The notes under the pieces were generated by a model that was not told the origin of the DNA, did no database searches, and worked only from the letters and a program-made list of their open reading frames with translations. The translations under genes and the position numbers were made by a program. A stretch of 64,000 nt of DNA, taken from Gemmatimonadota bacterium. GTDB taxonomy: Bacteria > Gemmatimonadota > Gemmatimonadetes > Gemmatimonadales > Gemmatimonadaceae. Location: assembly GCA_003134685.1 (NCBI GenBank), contig PLCA01000012.1, positions 1,211-65,210 of the forward strand, written 5' to 3'. Of this stretch, positions 34,758-43,535 are shown in pieces (position 1 is the stretch's first letter; each line of letters opens with the position of its first letter).

Positions 34758-36344
34758 ATGCCTAACGTCCGTATTATCGCGCTATCACTGATAGTTTCAT
34801 TGGCCTCGTTACCGCTTCTCGCCCAATCAGGATCCGACGAAGACCTGCTCGCACGCATTCGCAAGGAAGAAGCGAACAACTCGCAACTTATGAAGACTGA
34901 GCATGTGCTCACGGATATTTACGGTCCACGCTTGACTGGTTCACCGAATTACAAACGCGCCGCCGACTGGGCCGTCAAACAAATGACAGAATGGGGGCTT
35001 CAGAGTGCGCATCTCGAGTCGTGGAACTTTGGTCATCCGGGTTGGCTTAATGAAAGACTGACTGCGCACATCGTTTCGCCGGTGAAAGAGGTGCTGACCT
35101 GTAAAGTGGTCGCGTGGACACCGGGCACGAAGGGAGTCGTGCGCGCGCGAGTCTATCAATTGATTTTGCCGGAGCAGGCAACACAAGAGCAGTTGACGTC
35201 ATTTTTCGCGACGGAAAAAACAAAAGTACGCGGACGTATCGTTATGGCCGGCAAGCACATCGTTGTGCCAATAACTTTGGATCCGCCGCCGAAACGCATG
35301 ACTGACGAACAAGCCGAGCAGCGCTATGGCCCAAACGCGCCCCCACTAACACCCCCGGCCCCGTCTTCGACTCCTGACCCCCCTGGGCCCGTCCTGCTGA
35401 CTAACCGGCAGATCGACGAACAGCTCGATACGTTTCTAAAGGAAAGTGGCGCGGTGGTTCGCGTGAACGATTCAGGGCGAGAGTTTCGTCAAATTCGAGC
35501 GATGAGTAATCGTACGTTTGACGTGAACAGGGCTCTTCCGGCAGTCGTGATAAGCAATGAAGACTATGGTCGCATCACGCGCATCTTCGCCGATAGCATC
35601 GACGTAACGCTCGAATTCAATATCGTCAATCGCATCTATCCCGAAGGCAAGACCTCATACAACGTAGTCGCTGAGATTCCCGGCACCGATAAGGCGGACG
35701 AGATAATCATGCTGGGTGCGCATTTGGATTCGTGGCATGTCGCAACCGGCGCAACCGATAATGCGATCGCGTGCGCGATCATGATGGAAGCAGGGCGCAT
35801 ACTGAAAACTCTGGGCGTAAAACCACGGCGGACAATTCGTATCGCGCTCTGGGGTGGAGAAGAACAAGGACTACTCGGATCCCAGGCTTATGTTCAAACG
35901 CACTTCGGATCTTTTGAGAATCCGAAACCTGAATATGAAAAGTTTGGTGGCTACTTCAATATCGACAATGGCACCGGGCGGCTTAGGGGCGCAGTTATTT
36001 TCGGCCCTCCGGAAGCGGCCGCCATCATGCGGCAGATACTGGCGCCCTTCAAGGACGATGGAGTTGCGGGTGTGAGGGCTGCGAGCATCCGGGGTCTCGG
36101 CGGCACTGACTACTCGTCTTTCATTTACGTCGGCTTGCCAGCCATTGGGTTAAACCAAGACCCGATCGAATATCAGTCCAATACCTGGCACACGAACCTC
36201 GATACTTACGAGCGCATTCTGGAAGATGATGTAAGAAAAGACGCGTTCGAAGTTGCGTGGTCGGTCTATCGACTAGCGATGCGCGATACGCTGCTGCCTC
36301 GCTTCACACAACAAACGATGCCAAAGATATATCAACCTAACTAA
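34758..36344 (+). CDS. Secreted M28-family zinc peptidase with PA insert
   Basis: A 528-aa protein with a signal peptide ending LPLLAQ. The C-terminal M28 domain has [20 protein letters not shown] (Zn His/Asp), [16 protein letters not shown] (catalytic Glu-Glu), YFNIDNGTG and [12 protein letters not shown] (Zn His). The 150-380 region before it resembles a protease-associated domain with a Pro-rich loop. Likely aminopeptidase or carboxypeptidase working with the upstream M1 enzyme in extracellular protein use. Confidence 0.93.
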   Translation: MPNVRIIALSLIVSLASLPLLAQSGSDEDLLARIRKEEANNSQLMKTEHVLTDIYGPRLTGSPNYKRAADWAVKQMTEWGLQSAHLESWNFGHPGWLNERLTAHIVSPVKEVLTCKVVAWTPGTKGVVRARVYQLILPEQATQEQLTSFFATEKTKVRGRIVMAGKHIVVPITLDPPPKRMTDEQAEQRYGPNAPPLTPPAPSSTPDPPGPVLLTNRQIDEQLDTFLKESGAVVRVNDSGREFRQIRAMSNRTFDVNRALPAVVISNEDYGRITRIFADSIDVTLEFNIVNRIYPEGKTSYNVVAEIPGTDKADEIIMLGAHLDSWHVATGATDNAIACAIMMEAGRILKTLGVKPRRTIRIALWGGEEQGLLGSQAYVQTHFGSFENPKPEYEKFGGYFNIDNGTGRLRGAVIFGPPEAAAIMRQILAPFKDDGVAGVRAASIRGLGGTDYSSFIYVGLPAIGLNQDPIEYQSNTWHTNLDTYERILEDDVRKDAFEVAWSVYRLAMRDTLLPRFTQQTMPKIYQPN

Positions 36345-36469
36345 CGCTGAATGTATCCTTGGAGTCGAATCGCCGCGTTTGCTGGTAGAGAAAGAGAAGT
36401 GGCTCCGCTTTTCTGTACAGCGAAAGGGGCTTGGATAAGTGGATAGCGGGGTGGTCAGGCCGCTGCGGA

Positions 36470-36660
36470 CAGCGGCTGCGGGAAGAAGTATGCCTCGTCT
36501 TGAAGATCTCGGGGTGACCGAAGCGCGCGATGGCCTCCTCGACCGCCGCGATGCAGAAGGTACTGTCGAGCGTGATCGAGATGCGCCAGGACAGGACGCG
36601 TCGGCTCGCCCAGTCCATCATTGCCCGCGGTCATTTCGATGTGAGGCTCGTTCGAAATAA
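36470..36660 (-). pseudogene. IS3-family transposase (orfB) fragment
   Basis: VMDWASRRVLSWRISITLD- and FCIAAVEEAIARFGHPEIF- like sequences on the minus strand are the rve (DDE) core of IS3 OrfB. Only about 50 of some 280 residues remain, and the frame breaks after PEIFKT, just where the catalytic DQGSQF block should come. No inverted repeats are visible. Confidence 0.75.
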
Positions 36661-36772
36661 TTCTCCTGGCCGTGCACCCACGCATCGCCTACGTGACGGA
36701 CATTCAGCAGGCTCCGACAAACCGACTACACGACCGGAGTTGAAATGCGAGACGTGCTGCATTCTTGCTCGA

Positions 36773-36851
36773 CCTCACGCCTATCGGGCGTGAGGTGCGC
36801 CCTTGGCAGCAAAACTCTCTGCGAAGGGTCGCTCCTGCTCCAAGAGCAGGA
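36773..36851 (-). repeat. Double-hairpin element H3
   Basis: CCTCACGCCTATCGGGCGTG and GCTCCTGCTCCAAGAGCAGG are separated by CCTTGGCAGCAAAACTCTCT and GCGAAGGGTC. The reverse complement matches 41539-41616 closely, spacer included. Confidence 0.75.
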
Positions 36852-37021
36852 ACATACATAAACGAACTACGACATTCTGCCGGTGTTCATAGGGGAATCG
36901 GGCGTCGGTGCCGGAATTCTCCGACATTCCTGCCGTACTTTGCAGGGAGAAACGGGTAAAGAAACGGGTAATCGCTACAGACCGAAGTTGGGTCGGTACA
37001 TCTGCCTTTCGCGAGCGGTGA
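36833..37021 (+). repeat. Repeat module P, copy 2
   Basis: It matches 25467-25657: GAGCAGGAACATACAT, GACATTCTGCCGGTGTTCAT, the paired GAAACGGGTAAAGAAACGGG and CATCTGCCTTTCGCGAGCGG. Here it follows the double-hairpin element; in the other copy it follows the tRNA-Ala repeat. Confidence 0.8.
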
Positions 37022-37039
37022 GTAGTTAGCGCGGTCGCG

Positions 37040-37070
37040 GCCTAACAAGGAGTTGTAGCTGACGGCGCGA
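37040..37070 (+). other. attC-like left half site
   Basis: GCCTAACAAGGAGTTGTAGC followed by TGACGGCGC fits the left simple site of an integron attC (R'' GCCTAAC, then AA and a GTTGnAGC-GAC spacer). No matching right half (GTTRRRY) is found within 130 bases, because the CPBP gene starts. It could be a truncated site or chance. Confidence 0.4.
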
Positions 37071-37078
37071 TGGCGGCA

Positions 37079-37915
37079 TCACTCGACAGTAAGAATCGTT
37101 ACTCGCGGCACATTGCCTTGTCCCTCGTGCATGCTTCGGCGATACCACCACCAAAAAGCGAATGTGGCTGAAAGCATCACCACGGCGTAACCGCTCATCG
37201 CCACAAGTTGGACGCGTTCTTGGAATCCGTCTGCTACGACCGACTTCCAAAGACCACTTGAGCTTTTGCCACCGCGCATCCAGTCACCGAAGTTCCAGGC
37301 GGCGTGCAGACCTATTGGCACTGCCAGACCTTTCGTCGCAATCGAGGCCATACCAAAGAGAAGTGATCCAATACTTGCTCCGAAGAGCGCTTCTACCCAT
37401 GTCGAGCCTCCGGCCATGTGTTCAATCGCAAAGACAAACGCGACGATAAGCAATGAAACCAAGAGGCCACGGAGGTGTTCCAACCGACGCAACGGATATC
37501 CGTGAAAGGCCAATTCTTCCCTGCATGACAGTAGCAAATAAGTAGCAAGAGCAGTCGCCGCCTCGAAAAAACTGACCCCCGGAGCGCGGACCCATCGCAC
37601 GTGGCCCTCAAACGCAACGATTGAGGTGTGAAGCGCAACCAGGAGCAATCCGAGAAGAATGCCCACGGCAAAACGCCGCAGGCTCTGTCTACCGAGTGAG
37701 GCCCCCACATCTTTGAGACAGATTCCTTCCCAGCGCACGAAGAGCACAGTCAGAGCGAATGTTCCGAGGCTTGCGACTGTCCCTATAGAGAATGCGGGCG
37801 CTAATACAGGAATTCTGCGCGTCAGGGACGCGGTCGTGGCCAACAAGACGGCGCAGCTGGCGAAGAAGAGTAAGACCCGACCGAACGCTGGCCAGCGACG
37901 CGACTCATTTTCCAT
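37079..37915 (-). CDS. CPBP-family intramembrane glutamic endopeptidase (first)
   Basis: A 278-aa membrane protein with about eight TM helices. Motifs in order: SCREELAFHGYPLRRLE (motif 1, EE, near residue 132), FVFAIEHMAGGSTW (motif 2, His, near 162) and VPIGLHAAWNFGDWM (motif 3, near 197). The family includes CAAX proteases and bacteriocin self-immunity proteins. No Ras-like or bacteriocin gene is nearby; its target is unknown. Confidence 0.88.
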   Translation of the reverse strand: MENESRRWPAFGRVLLFFASCAVLLATTASLTRRIPVLAPAFSIGTVASLGTFALTVLFVRWEGICLKDVGASLGRQSLRRFAVGILLGLLLVALHTSIVAFEGHVRWVRAPGVSFFEAATALATYLLLSCREELAFHGYPLRRLEHLRGLLVSLLIVAFVFAIEHMAGGSTWVEALFGASIGSLLFGMASIATKGLAVPIGLHAAWNFGDWMRGGKSSSGLWKSVVADGFQERVQLVAMSGYAVVMLSATFAFWWWYRRSMHEGQGNVPRVTILTVE

Positions 37916-37986
37916 CGATCATAAAAGTAAGGGTGCGGTTCTTTCACGTACATTGCATCGAAATCGAGCCCACCCCGCGATACTGG

Positions 37987-38022
37987 AGAAAAAAACCCGA
38001 CCGCGCAAAACGCGAATCGGGG
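37987..38022 (-). terminator. tRNA-Pro terminator (minus strand)
   Basis: CCCGA and TCGGG pair, with an inner GCG/CGC, followed on the minus strand by TTTTTTTC. It lies about 14 bases beyond the tRNA-Pro(GGG) tail. Confidence 0.75.
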
Positions 38023-38035
38023 TTCACTTAGCAAA

Positions 38036-38083
38036 TCGGGACGGCGGGATTTGAGCCCGCGACCCCCTGAACCCCATTCAACA
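38036..38083 (-). other. tRNA-Pro(GGG) 3' fragment
   Basis: Minus strand: TTGAATGGGGTTCAGGGGGT (anticodon arm, GGG), then CGCGGGCTCAAATCCCGC (T-arm, perfect stem) and CGTCCCGA (acceptor). The 5' half is missing. The sequence between it and 38340 is AT-richer and holds nothing I recognise. Confidence 0.75.
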
Positions 38084-38347
38084 GGTTACTGGAATTGGAA
38101 GTACTTGCAATCACACGCCTTCTCATTGGGAAATATGGACTTAGGCGCAGCAATTCCATGACTTGCCCGGGGGAGATTTCGGAAGTATTCGGCCTCAAAA
38201 CTATTGGCACCAATAGTTACGCACGCTTCGATATTGACCAAGCCCGAAGGGAAGGTCAACCTTTTCGGGCCAAGGGTCATAAGAGCGCACAGCGCTCTTC
38301 CCCCGGTTTTGGAGAATCACTGACACGCTTTGCGTGCGCCAGTCTCG

Positions 38348-38725
38348 TTAGTGCGTCAACTCCCGATCAACCATGTTCAGCACCTCAAACGCGATGCGCG
38401 CTTCCTCGTGATCAAAAGTAAGCCTCTGGCGAAGCTCGTTTCCGGGATGCACGAGATTGCGATATTGGCGAACGGAGTGCGACAGCTTGTCCACGCTGTT
38501 CGGCACAACGTGAATCTCTACGGCAACGTTAATGAGGTCAGCGAGGTCCCATTTAGTCAGGTCCGCTTTGTTCGGCGCGGACGACGCCGCTTTAGCCTTC
38601 GCGATGTCCGAGGACAGCGCATCAAGCAGTAGCGCCTCGATTGCACCGCCCGCCAAGATAATCACGCTTTTCCAGCAATTGGCTACATATGCGCGCTGTG
38701 GTCGGTGCACGCAGTTAATCTGCAC
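38348..38725 (-). CDS. HEPN-like hypothetical protein
   Basis: A 125-aa helical protein: SVIILAGGAIEALLLDALSS at the N-terminus and RQYRNLVHPGNELRQ near residue 87, which fits the Rx4-6H pattern of HEPN domains seen in toxins and abortive-infection proteins. The segment EARIAFEVLNMVDRELTH ends it. It looks like a short member or a piece of a larger gene. No antitoxin partner is visible. Confidence 0.5.
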   Translation of the reverse strand: MQINCVHRPQRAYVANCWKSVIILAGGAIEALLLDALSSDIAKAKAASSAPNKADLTKWDLADLINVAVEIHVVPNSVDKLSHSVRQYRNLVHPGNELRQRLTFDHEEARIAFEVLNMVDRELTH

Positions 38726-38815
38726 GGCTCGGGAACTGTGTTCAGTTGCTCGCGGGTGGCCAGTAGATAAGAAGCCTTACCGATTCGTGTTCTCGTGGCA
38801 TCGTCGCCTAGCGAT

Positions 38816-39721
38816 TCATACGCCGTTTGACGCTCTTCGAGGTCCAACCGCATCAATGATGTCTGCGTTCAGCAGACGGCGATATACGTACCACGCCAGT
38901 GGGGCAAGGATCAGGAGTGTCACGACACCGCTCGGTCCATCGACGAGGTCGCGAAACCGCGGCTCAACTGCGAAGACGCTAAGAGTAAGGGTCGAGAGCT
39001 GATTGACCACCCCATGGCAAAGAGCGGCGGGGACAACTGACCGTGAGCGAGTGACAACTCCCTGGAGCAACGTGCCACCTGCCACGCAGACGGGAATCCA
39101 AATGAGGTGCCCTAAGACAGGACGTGCCGGATAATTCAACCCGAGCAGAATGAAGGGGGTGTGCCAAAGAGCCCAGATGACACCCGCCATGAGAATTCCC
39201 GGTTTGCCAAAGAGCTCTACGAGTCGCGGGGTCATGAAGCCGCGCCACCCGATTTCTTCGCCGAGGAAGATCGGAATGTTCAAGACGGGCGCAACTAAGA
39301 GCGTGATCCCGTAAGCCAGAAGAAGACGAATTCCAACAGGTTGTGCGCCGCCCGGGATGGCGCGAAGGTTGTCGACGTTCGCTGCAATTGTTCGCTGATC
39401 TGCGAGCAGGTCTGGATGTAGAAGAAAGGTCAGACCGAGGATCGTCGCAATAACTGCCGCTGCCGCAAGCGGAAGTATGACCCAGTCGCGCCAGTGTCCC
39501 GCCCTCAGACCAAGCTGCCCGCGACGAAACACAGGCTCACGAGCGATCACGCGTTGAACAAAAAACGCTGCCAACATTGGGCACAGCATCGCGAGCGGCA
39601 AGCCCGGGAAATGACCAAGTCCCCCTCTGGACCACGTCAACCAGGCGATCGCGAAAGACGAGCCGAAGGTGATCGCGACGTACCAACCGAGTTGGGCGAC
39701 GAGCGCGCGTCGGTTGGTCAT
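38816..39721 (-). CDS. CPBP-family intramembrane glutamic endopeptidase (second)
   Basis: A 301-aa protein with about eight TM helices. Motif 1 is FLGEEIGWRGFMTPRLVE (near residue 155), motif 2 ALWHTPFILLGLNY, motif 3 AALCHGVVNQL. It is not closely similar to the first CPBP protein 1 kb away, so it is not a recent duplicate. The start ATG 39721 (MTNRRALVAQLGW) is preferred; an in-frame TTG/ATG lies 39 bases upstream. Confidence 0.9.
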   Translation of the reverse strand: MTNRRALVAQLGWYVAITFGSSFAIAWLTWSRGGLGHFPGLPLAMLCPMLAAFFVQRVIAREPVFRRGQLGLRAGHWRDWVILPLAAAAVIATILGLTFLLHPDLLADQRTIAANVDNLRAIPGGAQPVGIRLLLAYGITLLVAPVLNIPIFLGEEIGWRGFMTPRLVELFGKPGILMAGVIWALWHTPFILLGLNYPARPVLGHLIWIPVCVAGGTLLQGVVTRSRSVVPAALCHGVVNQLSTLTLSVFAVEPRFRDLVDGPSGVVTLLILAPLAWYVYRRLLNADIIDAVGPRRASNGV

Positions 39722-39744
39722 CTCGCCTGGCCCCGTGCGAGGAA

Positions 39745-40278
39745 TCACGTGACACCACACGACGACTTCGATGATGCACCGGACGCTTGGTCCTCGAGCT
39801 TTATCGAGTGCTGCAACTCATCGCCGCTTATCTCGACCGAAGCGAAGTGCCCGTCGATCAATACATTTCCGTTGCCGAGTCGCAGGCAGATGCGAGCGGC
39901 TGCGGGGAGATAGATGTCGTGGCGGAGATGGTCGCGCACTGAGTTGAATCCGATCGCGACAGGCGTGCGTCTGGCCCGAGGCGCGATTACGATGCCACTG
40001 TCTGTGCGGGTAATCGAGACTGCATAGGGACCGCGCTTGGCCTCGTTGCTGTACCCGATGACGCGGCCAGTGACGATATCCTCGACGCGGACCTCGACCT
40101 GATCGCGATCCCAGCTGTGCACTGCGACGTCGCCGTCGAGCGAGACACGCATGATCGGCAACAGTGAGCTGACGGGCAGATCGACGACGCTGTTTTGGGT
40201 GGAGGGTGTCTGGGCGCTGATATTTGCGAGCGGAACGGAGCCGGCGAGGCAGGCCGCGGCCAAGAGTGTCATGTTCAT
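39745..40278 (-). CDS. Secreted DUF4097-like beta-strand protein
   Basis: A 177-aa protein with a signal peptide (MNMTLLAAACLAGSVPLAN to SAQ). The repetitive strand pattern ISLDGDVAVHSWDRDQVEVR-like, IVIAPRARR, and LRLGNGNVLIDGHFASVEIS resembles the putative-adhesin DUF4097 fold. It is the last of three leftward genes after PadR and HAAS, an association known for these families, which suggests an envelope-stress response unit. Confidence 0.65.
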   Translation of the reverse strand: MNMTLLAAACLAGSVPLANISAQTPSTQNSVVDLPVSSLLPIMRVSLDGDVAVHSWDRDQVEVRVEDIVTGRVIGYSNEAKRGPYAVSITRTDSGIVIAPRARRTPVAIGFNSVRDHLRHDIYLPAAARICLRLGNGNVLIDGHFASVEISGDELQHSIKLEDQASGASSKSSCGVT

Positions 40279-40335
40279 TTGAACCTCATGAAAAGGGAGT
40301 AGCGACCTTGTATTCCTGTGGTTGCGGATGCGGGA

Positions 40336-40989
40336 TCAGCCCCGAAACCGACGAGCCGCGCGCAGGCCGAGAGTCAGCAGGACGTAGAGGACCGTCGTCG
40401 CCGCGAGAGCGAGCGGTACGACCCAGAAGCCGAGCGCCTCTCGCGCGCCGGTCGTATCGGCAAGGATTCCGAAGGTGCGTGTCCCATTCGGGTACACGAA
40501 GTAGCCAACATGGCTCGGGACGAATGCTTTCATCAGCGCCATCGCCGCGAACACGATGATCAGCACGTACCCCACCGCGAACGCGACGCTAACGATTCCT
40601 GCCTTGAGTCCGCCAAACACGTTGTGATACAGACCTTCCGCCAACAGGCGCGGGTGGAAAGTGCTGGCACCCTGCTCCAGGAGGTGGTCGGCGAGGATCG
40701 GACGCAGAAAGTCACGCGGGCGGCCCAGGCGGGCGATGGCGGCCTTGACGCGCGCCAATTCATCTGCGTCATCCTGGTCGCCGGCGGCCGCGAAGCTCTC
40801 CGCGAGGTGACTTCGGAGCTCCAGCACGAGCTCTCGACGCTCAGTTTCCGGAAGTCGGCGAGCCACTCTCGACGCGTTATCGAGATAGTCGTTCCACAGG
40901 CGTAATGCGTCCGCATCTCGCGGGACACCGGATGGACCGCCTTGGTCAACGTTTCCTTCAGTCGAACCAGTCAGGGGTCGATGGATCAC
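40336..40989 (-). CDS. HAAS-domain membrane protein, partner of PadR
   Basis: A 217-aa protein. The N-terminal HAAS-type helical domain (LWNDYLDNASRVARRLPETE, LVLELRSHLAESF, IARLGRPRDFLRP) is followed by three to four hydrophobic helices. I chose GTG 40989 because GTGA overlaps the PadR stop, indicating translational coupling. HAAS/DUF1700 proteins accompany PadR-type regulators and act as membrane-bound signalling partners. Confidence 0.8.
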   Translation of the reverse strand: MIHRPLTGSTEGNVDQGGPSGVPRDADALRLWNDYLDNASRVARRLPETERRELVLELRSHLAESFAAAGDQDDADELARVKAAIARLGRPRDFLRPILADHLLEQGASTFHPRLLAEGLYHNVFGGLKAGIVSVAFAVGYVLIIVFAAMALMKAFVPSHVGYFVYPNGTRTFGILADTTGAREALGFWVVPLALAATTVLYVLLTLGLRAARRFRG

Positions 40990-41378
40990 TTGGCGCTCCC
41001 ACGGATTGTGGGTTCTTGGCGAGTGGCACGCGGGTCGCCCATGAGGCGCTGGACGGCGTAGGTAAGCCGGATCCATGACGTCTTCATCGCGGCGAGCGCA
41101 TCCCGTCCGCGCTCACTCAGGCGATAATACTTTCGCGGCACGCCGCCGGGCACTTCTACCCAGCGCGCGGTGAGCAGTCCATCTTTGTGCAGCCGGCTGA
41201 GCAGCGGATAGATCGTCCCCTCGGTGAGCTCGAACTCCATGGCCCCCGTGACGACGGTGATGAGCTCGTAGCCATAGCGCTCGTGCTTGCGCAGCGAGAG
41301 CAGGATGATGAGCTCGAGCACGCCCTTTCGGACCTGCACTTCCCACTTTTCAGTCGTGGCTTCGAGGCGCGGAGGCAC
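40986..41378 (-). CDS. PadR-family transcriptional regulator
   Basis: A 130-aa PadR regulator. The winged helix shows VRKGVLELIILLSLRKHERY, GYELITVV, LTEGTIYPLLSRLHKDGLL and RKYYRLSERGRDAL. It lies directly downstream of a perfect palindrome (41423-41461), which is very likely its own operator (autorepression). HAAS and DUF4097-like genes follow in the same direction. Confidence 0.95.
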   Translation of the reverse strand: MPPRLEATTEKWEVQVRKGVLELIILLSLRKHERYGYELITVVTGAMEFELTEGTIYPLLSRLHKDGLLTARWVEVPGGVPRKYYRLSERGRDALAAMKTSWIRLTYAVQRLMGDPRATRQEPTIRGSAK

Positions 41379-41422
41379 GTAGGCCAGGTCTTACGAGTGA
41401 ATTGTCATTGGTCTGTACAATG

Positions 41423-41461
41423 TATAGCATAGTACCTTGCATAGCAAGGTACTATGCTATA
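41423..41461. promoter_or_regulatory. Perfect 39-bp palindromic operator upstream of padR-like gene
   Basis: Arms TATAGCATAGTACCTTGC and GCAAGGTACTATGCTATA (18 bp each, no mismatch) are separated by ATA. It contains TATA-rich ends that could be the -10 region for leftward transcription. Position and symmetry make it the likely PadR binding site. As RNA it could form a long stem, but no T-run follows. Confidence 0.85.
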
Positions 41462-41538
41462 AGCGCCCCCGCGAGGCCCCGATCGAACCGATTTGGCGGC
41501 CGAGACGTTCGGGTTCGGCGAGGTCGCCGACGACTGCC

Positions 41539-41616
41539 CCTGCTCTTGGATCAGGAGCGGCCCTTCGCAGAGAGCTTTGCTGCCCAACGGGCACCTCACG
41601 CCCGATGAGCGTGAGG
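41539..41616 (+). repeat. Double-hairpin element H4
   Basis: CCTGCTCTTGGATCAGGAGC, a spacer with CCTTCGCAGAGAGCTTTGCT, then CCTCACGCCCGATGAGCGTG. It is the inverted near-copy of 36773-36851. Confidence 0.75.
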
Positions 41617-41689
41617 TCACGCGCAAAGAGCATAGAGAATCGGCGAGACGACTAGGAGCTGCATCGGCTGACGCAAGCGGTAGCAGCGA

Positions 41690-42235
41690 TCACGGCGTGA
41701 TCGGCGGCGCGTCGAGATCGCACAGATCCTGCGATTCGACCACCGGTTCCTTCTCGTGCTTCGCGGGCACCCCTGAGCTCCAATGCCGTTCGGGAATACA
41801 CGCGGTGAGTACCAGCAGCACCCCGCCGAGGCCAACCACGAACAGTCCAGGCCCCGGTCGCAGCACCAGCATCGTGCTCTCACCACGAGTGTGGGCAAGC
41901 TCCCAAACGCCGATCAGCAACCAGCCGGCGACGCAGGTGATTACAACCCCCAGTGCCGCCGTCACGCGCCGCAGTAGTGTGGGAGGACCGAGCCGAATAC
42001 CGCGGCCGAGCATGACGCCAAGCGCGACGCACACGGCGCCGGCCGACAGCAGCAGGCGCCCGTTCAAGCCGATCACACCGCGCAAAGGGACCAGCCCGGC
42101 GAAATAGTACATCCAGGGCAGGCACGCTCCGATGCCGATCCCGAGTCCACTAAGCACGATCAGGAAGGCCGGCGTCGACCGTCGTCTCGATGCGCGCGGA
42201 CGTGATTCGTTCACGACAACATCGTTCGCCGCCAC
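41690..42235 (-). CDS. Four-helix hypothetical membrane protein
   Basis: A 181-aa protein with a basic N-terminus (RPRASRRRSTP) and four hydrophobic helices: FLIVLSGLGIGIGACLPWMY, LLLSAGAVCVALGVMLG, VTAALGVVITCVAGWLLIG and GLFVVGLGGVLLVLTACI. The last 30 residues are hydrophilic. No family recognised; the spacing suggests an inner-membrane protein. It lies upstream of a lipoprotein gene's end in the same direction, 32 bp away, so they may be cotranscribed. Confidence 0.6.
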   Translation of the reverse strand: MAANDVVVNESRPRASRRRSTPAFLIVLSGLGIGIGACLPWMYYFAGLVPLRGVIGLNGRLLLSAGAVCVALGVMLGRGIRLGPPTLLRRVTAALGVVITCVAGWLLIGVWELAHTRGESTMLVLRPGPGLFVVGLGGVLLVLTACIPERHWSSGVPAKHEKEPVVESQDLCDLDAPPITP

Positions 42236-42267
42236 GGATTCACCGCGCGCCGCGGAACTCGATACCC

Positions 42268-42879
42268 TCAGCGGACCCTGAAGAACAAGAAGATATTCGT
42301 AGAGATATCAGCGGTGATATGGGTCTCGGTCGGATCCTGGAACTGGAGCAGACGCACCTCCGCCAGATTCTTCGTGCCGACGATGAGGTCCCACGTGTTG
42401 CTGTCCTTGACGCCGATGACTTCGACCGTCCACGGACCATCACTGTGGCTGTCGAGGTCGATGATGATGTGGCTGTGGGCCGGGAGCGGCGAGCTCGCCG
42501 TCCCGGCACCAAAGACCCGGGTCATGTCGAGCGTCGAAGGGTGCGCTACACAGTTGCCGACGGTCGGACAGTGCAGCGTGCTCGCGGCGGGCGTGAACCC
42601 AAGCGGCACCATCACGTAGAGCACGGGGATGGACGTGCCATTCGTCGGCGACGCTTGCGCATCGGCGCCCATCTCACAGCCGGAGGGGGACCCAGCGCTC
42701 GGGGGCATCTTGCACTCGAACTGCTTGGTGTAGTCGAGCTGGACCTCATCGCCCTCGAACCACGAAACGGTACTACCGAGCACCGTCACAGGCGGCGGCG
42801 CGGTCGTATCGGTGCTGCCACAACCGATGATTCCAACCACAGCGATGGCGAGCGAGGGAACTAACGACCATTGACGCAT
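42268..42879 (-). CDS. Hypothetical lipoprotein
   Basis: A 203-aa protein from ATG 42879: MRQWSLVPSLAIAVVG with lipobox IIGC (17-20). The mature chain holds several Cys residues (FECKMPPSAGSPSGCEMG, LHCPTVGNCVAH), a segment SHIIIDLDSHSDGPWTVEVI and ends in FLFFRVR. No known domain. It is probably the first gene of a two-gene leftward unit with the four-helix membrane protein. Confidence 0.6.
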   Translation of the reverse strand: MRQWSLVPSLAIAVVGIIGCGSTDTTAPPPVTVLGSTVSWFEGDEVQLDYTKQFECKMPPSAGSPSGCEMGADAQASPTNGTSIPVLYVMVPLGFTPAASTLHCPTVGNCVAHPSTLDMTRVFGAGTASSPLPAHSHIIIDLDSHSDGPWTVEVIGVKDSNTWDLIVGTKNLAEVRLLQFQDPTETHITADISTNIFLFFRVR

Positions 42880-43065
42880 TGTGTACCTCGCGGGCAGAAA
42901 GATGGTTTCAACGGCGAATTGTGTGCGCGACCACAGCGGTTGAGCGGGTCGTTCGGTGAGAGTATCGAAAAACCGGGTGGGCAACCTGATTTGTCCAGCG
43001 ATCGGGCATAGACTCCAGAATCGGCTCGCCGGCGTGGTTCCGCATGGGAAACTGCGCCTGCGTGT

Positions 43066-43114
43066 CTCCTGCTCTCGGAGCAGGAGGTCCCCGGTTCAAA
43101 TCCGGGCGCCCCGA
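43066..43114 (+). other. tRNA-Pro(CGG) 3' fragment
   Basis: CTCGGAGCAGGAGGTCCCCG continuing to a perfect T-arm (CCCGG-TTCAAAT-CCGGG) and CGCCCCGA matches the tail of a bacterial tRNA-Pro. The 5' half is absent. A terminator and an integrase C-terminal stub follow in the order expected of an attL end. Confidence 0.75.
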
Positions 43115-43129
43115 CTGAGTTAAATCTCG

Positions 43130-43163
43130 CCCCGACAGTGATTTATGCTGTCGGGGTTTTTCT
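43130..43163 (+). terminator. tRNA-Pro(CGG) terminator
   Basis: CCCCGACAG and CTGTCGGGG form a perfect 9-bp stem around TGATTTATG-like loop bases, followed by TTTTTC. A clear Rho-independent terminator 15 bases past the tRNA tail. Confidence 0.85.
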
Positions 43164-43220
43164 TTCTGTGAGAGAGTGCGTCTCTTTCTGTGTCTCTAGG
43201 CGTACCGGGCCGTCGCTGGA

Positions 43221-43403
43221 TCAGCCATTCGGCACTCGCTCGCTGATCTTTTTCGGGTGCGACATCACCAGGAGCATCGTGTCGTCGTCGGCCTGCTGGT
43301 AGCAGTTGACCAGCGTCTGGATATCCTTCCACCCGCCGACGGCGGCGACATCCTTGATCGGTAAGTCCTTTCTCGCGGTGGCCCACCCGCGCCGATAGGC
43401 ATG
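43221..43403 (-). pseudogene. Tyrosine recombinase (integrase) C-terminal stub 1
   Basis: A 60-codon remnant: HAYRRGWATARKDLP carries the HxxR box, DVAAVGGWKD the following helix, and LVNCYQQADDDTML the nucleophile Tyr. The tail ends at TGA 43221, facing the tRNA-Pro(CGG) tail. Everything before the His is missing because the next tRNA-Pro(GGG) fragment begins there. The catalytic R and first half of the enzyme are absent, so it is inactive. Confidence 0.88.
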
Positions 43404-43408
43404 CCAGA

Positions 43409-43439
43409 GCGGTCGCGGGTTCAAATCCCGCCGTCCCGA
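43409..43439 (+). other. tRNA-Pro(GGG) T-arm/acceptor fragment
   Basis: GCGGTCGCGGGTTCAAATCC and CGCCGTCCCGA form the T-arm and acceptor 3' strand, same as the minus-strand copy at 38036. It abuts integrase stub 1 and is followed by its own terminator and stub 2. Confidence 0.75.
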
Positions 43440-43450
43440 TTCTGTAAGAG

Positions 43451-43489
43451 AAAGCACTGTCGGCATTTACGCTGATGGTGCTTTTTTTT
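43451..43489 (+). terminator. tRNA-Pro(GGG) terminator
   Basis: AAAGCAC and GTGCTTT pair around a long loop, followed by a run of nine T's. It lies 12 bases past the tRNA fragment. Confidence 0.75.
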
Positions 43490-43500
43490 TGCTACCGATC

Positions 43501-43524
43501 TGGCAGAGTTTCGGCAGAGTTTCT
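43501..43524 (+). repeat. Arm-type direct repeat pair
   Basis: TGGCAGAGTTTCGGCAGAGTTT contains two GGCAGAGTTT units at 11-12 bp spacing, placed between the tRNA terminator and integrase stub 2, like the pairs at 77, 10071, 17330, 24951 and 49141. Confidence 0.6.
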
Positions 43525-43535
43525 CCGTGCCTTTG

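Noticed and set aside
17287-38083. tmRNA 3' ends at 17287 and 38036
   Set aside because: The GGGGTTCAGGGGGTC core plus T-arm fits tRNA-Pro(GGG) better, and no tag-peptide region or tmRNA 5' end is present.
41539-41616. Hairpins as Rho-independent terminators
   Set aside because: The stems are strong, but no T-run follows on either strand in any of the five copies.
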